Part shown: positions 54,849-63,999 of the stretch, one piece after another
How positions within the stretch are numbered: position 1 is the first letter of the stretch
Layout: each line of letters opens with the position of its first letter
Source: Pseudomonas sp. P818
Lineage (GTDB): Bacteria; Pseudomonadota; Gammaproteobacteria; Pseudomonadales; Pseudomonadaceae
NCBI RefSeq assembly: GCF_000418555.1
Contig: NZ_ATKM01000011.1
Span: 248,001-312,000 of the forward strand
Length of the DNA: 64,000 nucleotides
Direction: 5' to 3'
Made by a program: the position numbers and the translations under genes
The notes under the pieces: model-generated
Database searches by the model: none
What the model was told of the DNA's origin: nothing
Seen by the model: only the letters and a program-made list of their open reading frames with translations

Positions 54849-56315
54849 TTACAGGCGCAGTTGACCGATCGCCTTGTTCAGCTCGCCTGCCAGCTGTGCC
54901 AGTTGCTGGCTGGTGGCGGCCGACTCCAGTGTCTGACCGACTGTCTGTTCGGTAACGTCGCGGATGCCGACCACCGAGCGGCTCATCTCCTCGGCGACCT
55001 GGCTCTGCTGGGTGGCGGCCACGGCGATCTGCGTATTGCTGTCGCGCATCAGCGCCACGGCGGCGGTGATCGCCGCCAGCGATTCGCCGGCTTCCTGTGC
55101 CAGTTGCACGCAGTGGTTGGCGTTCTCCGAGCTTTCGCGCATGAACTCCACGGCGTCACGGGTGCCGCCCTGCAGGTTGCCGATCATCTGGGTGATCTCG
55201 TCGGTGGAGTCCTGCACGCGCTTGGCCAGGTTGCGCACCTCGTCGGCGACCACGGCGAAACCACGGCCCATTTCACCGGCACGGGCGGCTTCGATGGCAG
55301 CATTGAGGGCGAGCAGATTGGTCTGTTCGGCGATGCCGTGGATCACACCGACCACGCGGCTGATGTGCTGGCTATCTTCGGCCAGGCGCTCGATGCTGCC
55401 GGCGCTTTGTTGCACGCCGCGCGACAGCGCTGCGATGGATTGTTCGACACGTTCGACCACCTGCTGGCCAGCGCGCGCCAGCTGATCGGCATTGCGCGAT
55501 TGGTCGCGAGTGGTGCCGGCGTGATCGGCGATGTGCTGAACCGTCGCCGACATCTCGTTGATCGCGGTGGCGGCCTGATCGGTTTCGCTCTGCTGGCTGA
55601 GCATGCCCTGGCGCACGGCGCCCATACGCTCGGCCATATCGCGGGTACCGCTGTTCAGCTCACTGGCGACCTGGCCGACCGTGCCGACCACCCGCTGATA
55701 GCCGGCCTGCATGGCGTTGAACGCGGCAGCCATCTGCCCGACTTCGTCGCGGCTGTCCAGCGGCACGCGCAGGGACAGGTCGCCGCTGCGTTCGGCCTGC
55801 AACATGACATCCTTGAGGGTGTTGAGATGGCTGAGCAGAAAGCGGATCAACAACTGCGAGGCGGCCAGCAGCAACAGCATGAGTACGGCCACTGCGACGG
55901 CGTAGGTGAGGGCGTGTTGTGTGAACAGGTCGAACAGGCTGGGCGCGCGAGCCAGGATCGCCAGTTGGCGTCCATCGCCGAGAGTGGTGCGTTGTGCACC
56001 GATCACCGGCGAGTCGCCGAACCAGGCGTCGTGCGCTATGGCCTGCCAGCCGCTGGCGTCAGGTGCGCCCTGAACGCCCGGCAGGCTGTTGCCCTGCAGC
56101 ACCTGGACACTCGCCGAGCCGGGCAGCGCCGCCTGCTGCGGCCACTGTTGCAGCACGCGCGCTTGCTCGGCAGCGGCTTGTCTGGCATCAGCGCTGCGGG
56201 CTTGCTGCTCGGTGTGCAGGGCGAACAGCACCAGCATCAGACTGATGACGAAGGCAACGGCGTTGACCGCCCAGAATTTGTACTTGAGAGAAAGATTGCT
56301 GATCCAGGCGCCCAT
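54849..56315 (-). CDS. Methyl-accepting chemotaxis protein
   Basis: 488 residues: TM1 (about 13-32), a small periplasmic loop (33-135), TM2 (about 136-158), HAMP, and a signalling domain with the tip [20 protein letters not shown]. The compact loop of about 100 residues is too short for a four-helix bundle or double Cache domain. By context (beside tgpA and TatD genes) it resembles PA2867 of P. aeruginosa. It is the third chemoreceptor in this window. Confidence 0.94.
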   Translation of the reverse strand: MGAWISNLSLKYKFWAVNAVAFVISLMLVLFALHTEQQARSADARQAAAEQARVLQQWPQQAALPGSASVQVLQGNSLPGVQGAPDASGWQAIAHDAWFGDSPVIGAQRTTLGDGRQLAILARAPSLFDLFTQHALTYAVAVAVLMLLLLAASQLLIRFLLSHLNTLKDVMLQAERSGDLSLRVPLDSRDEVGQMAAAFNAMQAGYQRVVGTVGQVASELNSGTRDMAERMGAVRQGMLSQQSETDQAATAINEMSATVQHIADHAGTTRDQSRNADQLARAGQQVVERVEQSIAALSRGVQQSAGSIERLAEDSQHISRVVGVIHGIAEQTNLLALNAAIEAARAGEMGRGFAVVADEVRNLAKRVQDSTDEITQMIGNLQGGTRDAVEFMRESSENANHCVQLAQEAGESLAAITAAVALMRDSNTQIAVAATQQSQVAEEMSRSVVGIRDVTEQTVGQTLESAATSQQLAQLAGELNKAIGQLRL

Positions 56316-56401
56316 GCTGTCGTTGTCCGTTTCGCTACATTTTCAATATTGGCTATGTGCTATCAGTATGCCTCGGGATGAGGTCAGAGTCTTGACGTCA
56401 A

Positions 56402-57229
56402 TCAAGAGTCTGTTTCCCCGCCTTCCAGTATGGCTGGCATATCGAAGAACGCCCGGGCGCAAGCGGTGGTTTGTGCTGCCAGCGCTTCTTCTCGTTGACC
56501 TCGGTGCAGCGCCACTTCGCGCAAGACCTCGCCAAGGAACGCAGGCTCGTTACGCCCGCTCTTGGGTTTTGGTCTCAAGCTGCGCGGCAGCAGGAAAGGT
56601 GCATCGGTCTCCAGCATCAGGCGCTCGCCGGGAATGTCCTTGAGCAGCGGGTGCAGGTGCGTGCCGCGACGTTCGTCGCAGACCCAGCCGGTGATGCCGA
56701 CATGCAGATCGAGATCGAGATAGGCATAGAGAGCACGGCGTTCGCCAGTGAAGCAGTGCACCACGGCCGCGGGCAGCTGGTCACGAAAGTTGCGCAGAAT
56801 CTCCAGCATGCGCTGGCTGGCTTCGCGCTCGTGAAGAAACACCGGCATCTGCAACTCGACGGCCAGCGCCAGCTGTTCTTCCAGCGCCTTCTCCTGCGCG
56901 GGGCGCGGCGAGAAATCACGATCGAAATCCAGCCCGCATTCACCGACGGCACGTACTTGCGATTGTGCCAGGAGCGACTTGAGGGCAGCGCTGCTGGCGT
57001 TGTTCCATGTGCTGGCATCGTGAGGATGGACGCCGGCGGTGGAGAACAGGCGCTGGCCGCTGGCGTCCAGCTGTCGGCAAAGCGCGAGGCTGGCCTCGCT
57101 TTCGTTCAGACTGGTGCCGGTCAGCACCATCTGGCGCACGCCGGCTGCGTAGGCGCGTTCGAGCAGTGCTTCGGCCTGCACGGCAAGGCTGGGGTGGGTG
57201 AGATTGACGGCAATATCGATGAGCTGCAT
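56402..57229 (-). CDS. TatD family hydrolase
   Basis: The 275-residue metal-dependent TIM-barrel nuclease has a variant first metal motif [11 protein letters not shown] where typical TatD has DxHxH. Conserved residues follow at [32 protein letters not shown] and [11 protein letters not shown]. The IDIAVNLT start is typical of E. coli TatD itself. The ATG at 57229 has AGGTGG six bases upstream. Members act as 3'-5' exonucleases in DNA repair or RNA turnover. Confidence 0.92.
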   Translation of the reverse strand: MQLIDIAVNLTHPSLAVQAEALLERAYAAGVRQMVLTGTSLNESEASLALCRQLDASGQRLFSTAGVHPHDASTWNNASSAALKSLLAQSQVRAVGECGLDFDRDFSPRPAQEKALEEQLALAVELQMPVFLHEREASQRMLEILRNFRDQLPAAVVHCFTGERRALYAYLDLDLHVGITGWVCDERRGTHLHPLLKDIPGERLMLETDAPFLLPRSLRPKPKSGRNEPAFLGEVLREVALHRGQREEALAAQTTACARAFFDMPAILEGGETDS

Positions 57230-57499
57230 GGTGCCACCTGTTGGACGCGAAAGAGCAGAATAGCAGAAGCCGTCCATTCGTCAGGAAGTCGATTTAAAAC
57301 AACAACTTGTTCGCTGTTTTTAAGGTTTATACAAGGTTGCGGGGTGGCGCCGGAGCGCTCGCCTGTGCCAATCTCCGCGCCCCTGGCCGGCTTGGGAACT
57401 TGTTCTGCGAGCTCATGGTCTGACGCCGTCTGTCGCGCATCGGCGAGCAGCAGGCCCACGGCGAAGTCTCGGCGGCCAACCGTCTTTCCTGGAGAATCG

Positions 57500-58915
57500 A
57501 TGTCGCGATTGCTGCTGATCCTGTGCCTGTTGGCCATGCTGCCGCTGCCGGTCAGCGCGCGCCTGGCCGGCCCGCCCGAGGTTGGTAGTCAGGCGCGTAG
57601 TACCCGCGATCTTCCGGCTATCCGCAGCAGTGGCGAGCTGCGCGTTCTGGTCAATCAGAGCCGCAACAGTTCGGGTTCGGTCAAGGGCCAGAGTATCGGC
57701 GTCGAGTACCACCGCTTGCGCGCGTTCGAGCAATACCTCAATCGCAATTCCCGCGATGGCCGCAACGTCACGCTGAAGATCATTCCCAAAGCCAAGGACC
57801 AGCTGCTCGGCGCATTGCAGCGCGGCGAGGGCGATCTGGTCGCGCCCGGCGAGCTGCTCAACGTGCGTACCGGACACGATGTCAGCGCCAGTACGGCGAT
57901 TCGCCGTGACGTGCCGCTGGTGCTGGTTTCCAAGCAGGGCAACCGACACTATCGCAGCCTCGAACAGCTGGCCGGGCGCAGCCTGTCGTTGCCCGCGGGC
58001 AGCGCGGTGGGTGAGGCATTGCGCCGTATCAACCAGCAACTCGCCGACCGCAAGCTGCCGCCGATTGTGGTCGAATGGGTTGATCCCACCCTGGCGGTCG
58101 AAGATGTCCTGGAGATGGTTCAGGCCGGTATTTTCGAGCGTACCGCGGTGGAGCTGCCGATTGCCGAGCGCTGGGCCAAGGTGATGCCCAAGCTGCGTAT
58201 CGACCGGCATCTGGTTCTGGCACGCGAGGGCGATATGAAATGGTTCGTGCGCCCAGACGCGCCGATGCTGCGTGCCAGCATCGACCGTTTTTTCACCAGC
58301 TACCAGTCTCCTGCCGATCAGGATGCGGCTTTCCAGCGCGTCTATCGCCGTCTGTACAAAGTGCATTCACCACTTGGGCGTGCCGAGCGGCAGCGTCTGG
58401 AGAAGGTGCGCCCGGTTTTGCAGCAACATGCCGAGCAACAGGGTTTCGACTGGCTGATGCTGGCCGCACTGGCATTCAAGGAATCGACCCTGAACCCATC
58501 GGCGCGAGGTGCGAGCGGAGCCACTGGCCTGATGCAGATCACTCCGGCGGCGGCGCGCACTGTCGGCGTGAGCAACATCCAGAACATCGATGGCAATGTC
58601 CAGGCCAGCAGCAAGTACCTGGCGATGATCCGGCGCAATTTCTTCAACAGCCCGCAGCTCAACGAGCGCGAGCGCATGGCCTTCATCCTGGCCGGTTACA
58701 ACCTGGGCCCGCAACGGGTGCAGAGCCTGCGGGCCGAGGCGCGCAGGCGGGGTCTCAATCCCAATCAGTGGTTCTTCCAGGTCGAGCGTGTGGCCATGGA
58801 ACAGATGGGCATGGGTGTGGTGAGTTATGTGAATGCGGTGAATAAGTACTACCTTGCTTATGACCGTGAGCGCTATTTGCTCGAACCGCAGGGACGGCGT
58901 CTGACGGCTAACTAG
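57500..58915 (+). CDS. MltF-like lytic transglycosylase
   Basis: 471 residues: a signal peptide (LCLLAMLPLPVSA), a periplasmic SBP_bac_3-type regulatory domain (about 40-270), and a C-terminal SLT domain (about 290-440). The catalytic Glu is in LAFKESTLNPSARGASGATGLMQIT (the ES and GLMQIT motifs). It cleaves peptidoglycan glycan strands to 1,6-anhydro products. The ATG at 57500 follows TGGAGA; the much longer open frame upstream runs antisense to tatD and is not real coding sequence. Confidence 0.93.
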   Translation: MSRLLLILCLLAMLPLPVSARLAGPPEVGSQARSTRDLPAIRSSGELRVLVNQSRNSSGSVKGQSIGVEYHRLRAFEQYLNRNSRDGRNVTLKIIPKAKDQLLGALQRGEGDLVAPGELLNVRTGHDVSASTAIRRDVPLVLVSKQGNRHYRSLEQLAGRSLSLPAGSAVGEALRRINQQLADRKLPPIVVEWVDPTLAVEDVLEMVQAGIFERTAVELPIAERWAKVMPKLRIDRHLVLAREGDMKWFVRPDAPMLRASIDRFFTSYQSPADQDAAFQRVYRRLYKVHSPLGRAERQRLEKVRPVLQQHAEQQGFDWLMLAALAFKESTLNPSARGASGATGLMQITPAAARTVGVSNIQNIDGNVQASSKYLAMIRRNFFNSPQLNERERMAFILAGYNLGPQRVQSLRAEARRRGLNPNQWFFQVERVAMEQMGMGVVSYVNAVNKYYLAYDRERYLLEPQGRRLTAN

Positions 58916-58925
58916 TTATCTAATG

Positions 58926-58968
58926 ATTCGATTTTTATAAGCGGTATTTTGCCGTTTTCTAATCGAAT
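58926..58968. promoter_or_regulatory. AT-rich inverted repeat upstream of the DoxX gene
   Basis: ATTCGATT (58926-58933) and AATCGAAT (58961-58968) form an eight-base inverted repeat around a T-rich 27-base centre. It lies after the transglycosylase stop and about 50 bases before the DoxX start. It may be a terminator-like structure or an operator. Confidence 0.4.
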
Positions 58969-59020
58969 AAATTGGATATTCTGCGCGCCATCTACCCCAC
59001 ACCAGAAGGAAGCCTTGCAA

Positions 59021-59455
59021 ATGAACAACCTGATCAAAAGCATCACCGCCAGCCAAGCCGGTTTCGGTATTACCATCCTGCGTATCATCGCTGGCATCAC
59101 CTTCGCCGCTCATGGTGCACAGAAGCTGTTCGGCTGGTTTGGCGGTTATGGTCTGGCGGGTGTCGCACAGTGGATGGAAAGCATCGGCCTGGCTCCGGGC
59201 TATCTGATGGCGCTGATGGCCGGTAGCGCCGAGTTCTTCGGCGGCGTGGCGCTGATCATCGGCCTGCTGGTGCGTCCGGCGGCAGCGGTGCTGGCGGTAA
59301 CCATGCTGGTGGCGATCTTCACCGTGCACCTGGCCAATGGCTTCTTCATGAGCAACAACGGCTATGAGTTCGCCCTGGCGCTGCTGGCCATCAGCGTGGC
59401 GCTGGTGTTCGAAGGGGCCGGCAAGCTGTCGGTCGATGGTAAGCTCGCTCGCTGA
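59021..59455 (+). CDS. DoxX family membrane protein
   Basis: The 144-residue protein has four transmembrane helices and the DoxX signature ILRIIAGITFAAHGAQKLFGWFGG near the N terminus (core RIxxGxxFxxHGxQKLFG). DoxX proteins are small redox-related membrane proteins of mostly unknown partner. The ATG at 59021 has AAGGAAG upstream. It is monocistronic, ending at a strong terminator. Confidence 0.93.
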   Translation: MNNLIKSITASQAGFGITILRIIAGITFAAHGAQKLFGWFGGYGLAGVAQWMESIGLAPGYLMALMAGSAEFFGGVALIIGLLVRPAAAVLAVTMLVAIFTVHLANGFFMSNNGYEFALALLAISVALVFEGAGKLSVDGKLAR

Positions 59456-59470
59456 TTGATCAGGTACCAA

Positions 59471-59500
59471 CAAGAAGGCCCGCAAATGCGGGCCTTCTTG
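59471..59500. terminator. Bidirectional terminator between DoxX and LysR genes
   Basis: Thirteen-base-pair perfect stem (59471-59483 with 59488-59500) around AAAT, between convergent genes. Confidence 0.93.
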
Positions 59501-59517
59501 CGTCAAGCGCCGAACGA

Positions 59518-60453
59518 TCAGGCGGTGGCGGCTTGCTCGGCCTTCTTTTCCTGAGCGGTGACCTGCTGCGCCAGTTCGATCATCTGCTCGCGCATCCAGC
59601 GGTTGGCAGGGTCCTGGTCGGTGCTCTCGTGCCAGTAGAGGTGCGTTTCCAGCGCCGGCACGTCGCCGACCGGCAGCGTCACGTGATGCAGGTTATGTCG
59701 GCGGGCGAAGCGCTCCGGCACGGTCATCACCATATCGGTTTGCTGCAACACGGTGCTGGCCATCAGGTAGTGCTGCGAGCGCAGGGCTATCTTGCGTTGG
59801 ATGCCCATCTTGCCCAGAGCCAAATCCACATAACCGAGGCCACTGCGGCGGCTGGAGATGTGAATGTGGCTCAGCGACAGGTATTCATCGAGGCTGATCT
59901 TTTCCTTGGCCAGCGGGTGGCCCGGGCGCATGGCGCAGACATAACGATCATCCAGCAGTTTGACGTGACGCACCTGCGGATCGGTATTGAGTGGCGCGTC
60001 GACGGCGAAATCGAGACGGCCGGCGGCCAGTTCCTTGGTGGTTTCGCGGCGCTTGGCCAGGAAACTCTCGATGCACACGCTAGGCGCCAGACGGCGCAGG
60101 CGCTGGAACAGCGGCGGCAGGAGAATCTGCTCGGAGAGGTCGGTCATGCTGATGCGATAGGTCTTGCCGGCCTGCTGCGGATTGAAGGTGCGGCTTTCCT
60201 GCACGGAAACGCGCAATAGCTGCAGGGCGTTGCGCACCGGACCAATGATGTTCTGCGCCATGGGGGTCGGCACCATGCCCTGGGCGGTACGCACGAACAG
60301 CGGGTCGTTGAAGGTTTCGCGCAGGCGGGCGAGGGCGTTGGATACCGCCGGTTGGGTAATGCCGACGATCTGTCCGGCACGGGTCAGGTTGGCCTCGGTG
60401 TAGATGGCGTCGAAGACGATGAAGAGGTTCAGATCCACCTTGGTCAGGTTCAT
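59518..60453 (-). CDS. LysR family transcriptional regulator
   Basis: 311 residues. A winged helix-turn-helix at about 5-65 (DAIYTEANLTRAGQIVGITQPAVSNALARLR) begins the characteristic LysR pattern, followed by a periplasmic-binding-like effector domain (about 90-295). It is divergent from an acyl-CoA dehydrogenase gene, its likely target, across 151 bases that contain a perfect 14-base palindrome. The inducer may be an acyl-CoA or fatty acid, but nothing in the sequence shows which. Confidence 0.93.
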   Translation of the reverse strand: MNLTKVDLNLFIVFDAIYTEANLTRAGQIVGITQPAVSNALARLRETFNDPLFVRTAQGMVPTPMAQNIIGPVRNALQLLRVSVQESRTFNPQQAGKTYRISMTDLSEQILLPPLFQRLRRLAPSVCIESFLAKRRETTKELAAGRLDFAVDAPLNTDPQVRHVKLLDDRYVCAMRPGHPLAKEKISLDEYLSLSHIHISSRRSGLGYVDLALGKMGIQRKIALRSQHYLMASTVLQQTDMVMTVPERFARRHNLHHVTLPVGDVPALETHLYWHESTDQDPANRWMREQMIELAQQVTAQEKKAEQAATA

Positions 60454-60500
60454 GCCGGCAGTGCTCCAGGGGCGTCGATATCAGGCGATCATATATCGGT

Positions 60501-60514
60501 TATGAATGTTCATA
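60501..60514. promoter_or_regulatory. Palindrome in the LysR/acyl-CoA dehydrogenase intergenic region
   Basis: TATGAA-TG-TTCATA is a perfect 14-base palindrome, 48 bases from the LysR start and about 90 bases from the dehydrogenase start, as expected for a LysR regulatory binding site. Confidence 0.55.
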
Positions 60515-60604
60515 CACGCTGAAAATAGGTTCGATAAATCTTAAGCGCTGTTCTAGCATCATTTCCACAACCTCTCACCCCTTTTGTCACCAACAGGTAA
60601 CCCC

Positions 60605-61834
60605 ATGGATTTTGCCTATTCCCCCAAGGTTCAAGAGCTGCGTGAACGCGTCACTGCGTTCATGGAGGCCTATGTCTACCCGGCCGAAGCGGTGTTCGAG
60701 CAGCAGGTTGCCGAGGGCGACCGCTGGCAGCCGACCGCGATCATGGAAGAGCTGAAAAGCAAGGCCCAGGCCGAGGGACTGTGGAACCTGTTTCTGCCTG
60801 AATCGGACTACGGTGCGGGCCTGACCAATACCGAATACGCTCCATTGGCGGAAATCATGGGCCGCTCGCTGATCGGCCCCGAACCGTTCAACTGCGCCGC
60901 GCCGGATACCGGCAATATGGAAGTGCTGGTGCGCTACGGCAACGAGGCGCAGAAACAGCAGTGGCTGGAACCGCTGCTGCGCGGCGAGATTCGCTCCGCC
61001 TTCGCCATGACCGAGCCGGGGGTTGCATCCAGCGACGCCACCAACATGCAGGCCAACGCTCGCCGCGAAGGCGATGAGTGGGTGATCAACGGCCGTAAAT
61101 GGTGGACGTCGGGCGCCTGCGACCCGCGCTGCAAGGTGATGATCTTCATGGGCCTGACCAACCCCGACGCGCCGCGCCACCAGCAGCACTCGATGATCCT
61201 GGTGCCGATGGATGCGCCCGGGGTGACCGTGCTGCGTCCGCTGCCGGTGTTCGGCTACGACGACGCCCCGCATGGTCACGCCGAAGTGCTGTTCGAGAAC
61301 GTGCGCGTGCCCTACGAGAACGTGCTGCTCGGCGAAGGGCGCGGCTTCGAGATTGCCCAGGGTCGCCTCGGCCCGGGCCGCATCCACCACTGCATGCGCT
61401 CGATCGGCATGGCCGAGCGAGCCCTGGAACTGATGTGCAAACGCGCCGTTTCGCGCACCGCCTTCGGCAAGCCGTTGGCGCGCCTGGGCGGCAATATCGA
61501 TCACATTGCCGATTCGCGCATGGAGATCAACCAGGCGCGCCTGCTGACGCTCAATGCTGCGTACATGATGGACACCGTGGGCAACAAGATCGCCGCCAGC
61601 GAGATCGCCCAGATCAAGGTAGTGGCGCCAAACGTCGCACTGAAGGTGATCGACCGGGCGATCCAGATGCATGGCGGCGCCGGGGTTTCCAATGACTTCC
61701 CGCTGGCCTACTGGTACGCCATGCAGCGCACATTGCGCCTGGCCGATGGCCCGGATGAAGTGCACCGCGCGGCCATTGGCAAGTACGAGATCGGCAAGTA
61801 CGTCCCGCGTGACGTGATGAAAGCCAGCCGCTGA
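60605..61834 (+). CDS. Acyl-CoA dehydrogenase family protein
   Basis: The 409-residue FAD-dependent dehydrogenase has the FAD-binding [15 protein letters not shown] (about 138-152) and the C-terminal signature with [20 protein letters not shown] and [19 protein letters not shown]. The arrangement is close to ACAD10/11-type enzymes, so a hydroxyacyl or long branched substrate is possible. The ATG at 60605 follows ACAGGTAA. It ends at a strong terminator and is probably controlled by the divergent LysR protein. Confidence 0.95.
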   Translation: MDFAYSPKVQELRERVTAFMEAYVYPAEAVFEQQVAEGDRWQPTAIMEELKSKAQAEGLWNLFLPESDYGAGLTNTEYAPLAEIMGRSLIGPEPFNCAAPDTGNMEVLVRYGNEAQKQQWLEPLLRGEIRSAFAMTEPGVASSDATNMQANARREGDEWVINGRKWWTSGACDPRCKVMIFMGLTNPDAPRHQQHSMILVPMDAPGVTVLRPLPVFGYDDAPHGHAEVLFENVRVPYENVLLGEGRGFEIAQGRLGPGRIHHCMRSIGMAERALELMCKRAVSRTAFGKPLARLGGNIDHIADSRMEINQARLLTLNAAYMMDTVGNKIAASEIAQIKVVAPNVALKVIDRAIQMHGGAGVSNDFPLAYWYAMQRTLRLADGPDEVHRAAIGKYEIGKYVPRDVMKASR

Positions 61835-61852
61835 GTCGGTGGCTGTAACGAA

Positions 61853-61878
61853 AAGAGGCCCGCCAATGCGGGCCTCTT
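61853..61878. terminator. Bidirectional terminator after the acyl-CoA dehydrogenase
   Basis: Eleven-base-pair perfect stem (61853-61863 with 61868-61878) around CAAT, between the dehydrogenase gene and the small gene ending at 61896 on the other strand. Confidence 0.92.
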
Positions 61879-61895
61879 CGATTATGTCTGCAATC

Positions 61896-62075
61896 TCAGC
61901 GTAATCCGTCGTCCGAGCGCTGTTCCTGGCCCAACCAGCCGAGGCGCATATGCAGTTGCGCGGCAAAGGCGCGTGCTGCCAGCTCTTCCTGAAAGATCAG
62001 TGCGCGTCGCCCGAAGCGTACCTGCCAGAGCCGTCGGCCCTGGCGTTCGATGAGTTCTATGCAGACTTCGTGCAT
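61896..62075 (-). CDS. Small basic protein downstream of terC (59 aa)
   Basis: The 59-codon frame begins with ATG at 62075, with GGAGAGG a few bases upstream, nine bases after the TerC stop codon. It ends just before a strong terminator. The product starts MHEVCIELIERQGRRLWQV and is rich in Arg, Leu and Gln, with no membrane segment. The ribosome-binding site, tight spacing and GC-rich codon usage support a real gene co-transcribed with the TerC gene. No family is recognised. Confidence 0.65.
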   Translation of the reverse strand: MHEVCIELIERQGRRLWQVRFGRRALIFQEELAARAFAAQLHMRLGWLGQEQRSDDGLR

Positions 62076-62084
62076 CGCCTCTCC

Positions 62085-63071
62085 TCAGGTGGAGCTGGCC
62101 TTGTCTCGCGTCTTCAACAGCGACAGCAGCACACCGCCGGCCAGCAGACCCAAGGTTACGCCAAGCGAGAGCAGGGCGGGAACCTTGATCAGGTCATGCA
62201 GGAAAATCTTGCCGCCGATGTACATCAGCACCAGCGCCAGGGCGTATTTCAGGTAGATGAAACGGTGCATCAGCGCGGCCAGGGCGAAGTACAACGCACG
62301 CAGGCCGAGAATGGCGAAGATGTTCGAGGTGTAGACGATGAACGGATCCTGCGAAATGGCCAGCACGGCCGGCACGCTGTCCACGGCGAAGACCAGGTCG
62401 GCCAGCTCGATCAGCACCAGCGCCAGTAGCAGCGGGGTAGCGTACAGCAGCGGCTTGCCGCTGACCTTGTCCTGCAGGCGTACCAGGAACTTGCCTTCGT
62501 GCAGGTCGTCGGTCACGCGAATGTGCTTGCGCACGAAACGGATCACCGGATTCTGCGCCAGGTCCGGGTGGGATTCCTCGTCGTTGCTGCGCAGCATCTT
62601 GATGCCGCTGAACAGCAGGAATGCACCGAAGAGGTAGAGGATCCAGTCGAACTGCTGCACCAGTGCCGTACCCAGGCCGATCATGATCGCGCGCAGCACG
62701 ATCACCCCGAGAATGCCCCAGAACAGCACGCGATGCTGGTACCTACGCGGGATGTTGAAGTAGCCGAGGATCATCGCCATGACGAAGACGTTGTCCATCG
62801 ACAGCGATTGCTCCACCAGGAAACCGGTGTAGTACTCCATCGCCTTGGTGCCGCCGAGCTGCCACCAGATCCAGCCGCCGAAGGCGACACCGACACTGAA
62901 ATAGCCGGAATACAGCAGCAGGCTTTCGCGCATCTCGATCTCATGCTGATCGCGATGCAGCACGCCGAGGTCGAGTACCAGAAGGGTGATGATCAGTACC
63001 AGAAAGGCCAGCCAGAACCAGCCGGGGGTACCGAGGATGGGGGATGTCAAAAAGGCAAGTAGAGCGTCCAT
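62085..63071 (-). CDS. TerC/Alx family membrane protein
   Basis: The 328-residue protein has about nine transmembrane helices and TerC family motifs: VEQSLSMDNVFVMAMI (conserved Asp-Asn in the metal pathway), a second inverted repeat with LIELADLVFAVDSVPAVLAI (core DLVFAVDS), and FAILGLRALYF. It is the Alx-like type, which exports Mn(II) in E. coli. A 160-base leader precedes it and contains a strong hairpin. A small gene follows nine bases downstream. Confidence 0.94.
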   Translation of the reverse strand: MDALLAFLTSPILGTPGWFWLAFLVLIITLLVLDLGVLHRDQHEIEMRESLLLYSGYFSVGVAFGGWIWWQLGGTKAMEYYTGFLVEQSLSMDNVFVMAMILGYFNIPRRYQHRVLFWGILGVIVLRAIMIGLGTALVQQFDWILYLFGAFLLFSGIKMLRSNDEESHPDLAQNPVIRFVRKHIRVTDDLHEGKFLVRLQDKVSGKPLLYATPLLLALVLIELADLVFAVDSVPAVLAISQDPFIVYTSNIFAILGLRALYFALAALMHRFIYLKYALALVLMYIGGKIFLHDLIKVPALLSLGVTLGLLAGGVLLSLLKTRDKASST

Positions 63072-63231
63072 GAGCCCTCCCTAATGTCTGCCTGAGTTGA
63101 AAGAAATCCACTCAGTGACTCCGACATCACGGTGAGAAGCTCACCGCCAGAGGGGCCCGGCGTCACGCGCTGCGAAGACTAGCGCTGAGTGCTCAGGCTG
63201 CCAAGCCCCGGAAGGAAATATTTTTGCGCCG
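63072..63231 (-). promoter_or_regulatory. Structured leader region of terC
   Basis: 160 bases between the PstS-OmpA gene and terC. A perfect seven-base-pair hairpin, CGGTGAG with CTCACCG (63130-63136 with 63140-63146), lies 60 bases before the terC start. Alx-type genes are often preceded by a Mn riboswitch (yybP-ykoY), but I do not see its conserved loop sequences clearly, so only a structured leader is claimed. Confidence 0.4.
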
Positions 63232-63999
63232 TCAGTAAACCCAGACCTCGACGCGGCGATTGCGGATGCGGCCGTTGTTCTGGTCGTTGGCCGCCACCGG
63301 CAGCTCGCTGCCCAGGCCGGTGATCTCGCGAAACAGCACACCCTGTTTGGCCAGTTCGCGGCGCACGGCCATGGCGCGTAGTTTCGACAGCAGTTCGGCA
63401 CGCTCCGGGTCACTCTTGGCATCGCCAAAGCCAACCAGCACCACCTTGTCCTGCAGTTTGTCGTGCTGCTTGAGATAGTCCAGCAACCGTTGCAGGTCGC
63501 GTTGGGCTTTGTTGTCCAGCGTCGCGCTGCCTTCCTGGAAGCGGAAATTCACCGACAGGCGCTGCGCCTGCTGCGCCAGTTGGCGGTAATCGGCTGGCAT
63601 CTGCGCGTCTGCGGCGATCTTTATCGCCTGGACGGTCTGGGCAATGAAACCGCTGTTGTCGACGATGGCCTGGCCGCGAGGGCCATGGGCGAAGTCGATC
63701 AGCGCACGCGCCCAGGGATTAGCCAGTTGTGGGGCGTTGTAAAGATACAGGCGCCGCGCCAGCGGATAGTCCTCGGTGGCGATCAATGTGGTACTCGGTG
63801 GCATGGGGTGAGAATCGCCAGCTGCTACGGCGACGGCCTTGGCCTGGCGAATGTAGGGCAGACCGATGAAACCGATGCCATTGGGATCGCGGCTGACCGA
63901 ATCGGACAGCTGATTGCTGGATTCGAAACGTTGCGCGCCGGCCGCCAGGGTTCGTCCAGCTGGTGCCAGCACCAATTCCTTGAAAGTGTCATAGGTGCC
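63232..63999 (-). CDS. PstS-like phosphate-binding/OmpA fusion (5' end outside the window)
   Basis: About 255 C-terminal residues are visible. The first part (GIGFIGLPYIRQAKAVAV, then YPLARRLYLYNAPQLANPWARALIDF) is the second lobe of a PstS-type phosphate-binding protein. The last about 110 residues are an OmpA/MotB peptidoglycan-binding domain (LSVNFRFQEGSATLDNKAQRDL, VVLVGFGDAKSD, NGRIRNRRVEVWVY). The fusion would tether a periplasmic binding protein to the cell wall. The gene continues beyond position 64000, so its start and signal peptide are not seen. Confidence 0.9.
   Translation of the reverse strand, partial: GTYDTFKELVLAPAGRTLAAGAQRFESSNQLSDSVSRDPNGIGFIGLPYIRQAKAVAVAAGDSHPMPPSTTLIATEDYPLARRLYLYNAPQLANPWARALIDFAHGPRGQAIVDNSGFIAQTVQAIKIAADAQMPADYRQLAQQAQRLSVNFRFQEGSATLDNKAQRDLQRLLDYLKQHDKLQDKVVLVGFGDAKSDPERAELLSKLRAMAVRRELAKQGVLFREITGLGSELPVAANDQNNGRIRNRRVEVWVY

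Noticed and set aside
56471..57499. Open frame extending the lytic transglycosylase about 340 codons upstream
   Set aside because: The extension is antisense to tatD. The signal peptide begins at 57500 directly after a good ribosome-binding site.
63072..63231. Calling a yybP-ykoY manganese riboswitch in front of terC
   Set aside because: The conserved loop sequences of that class are not clearly visible, so only a structured leader is reported.
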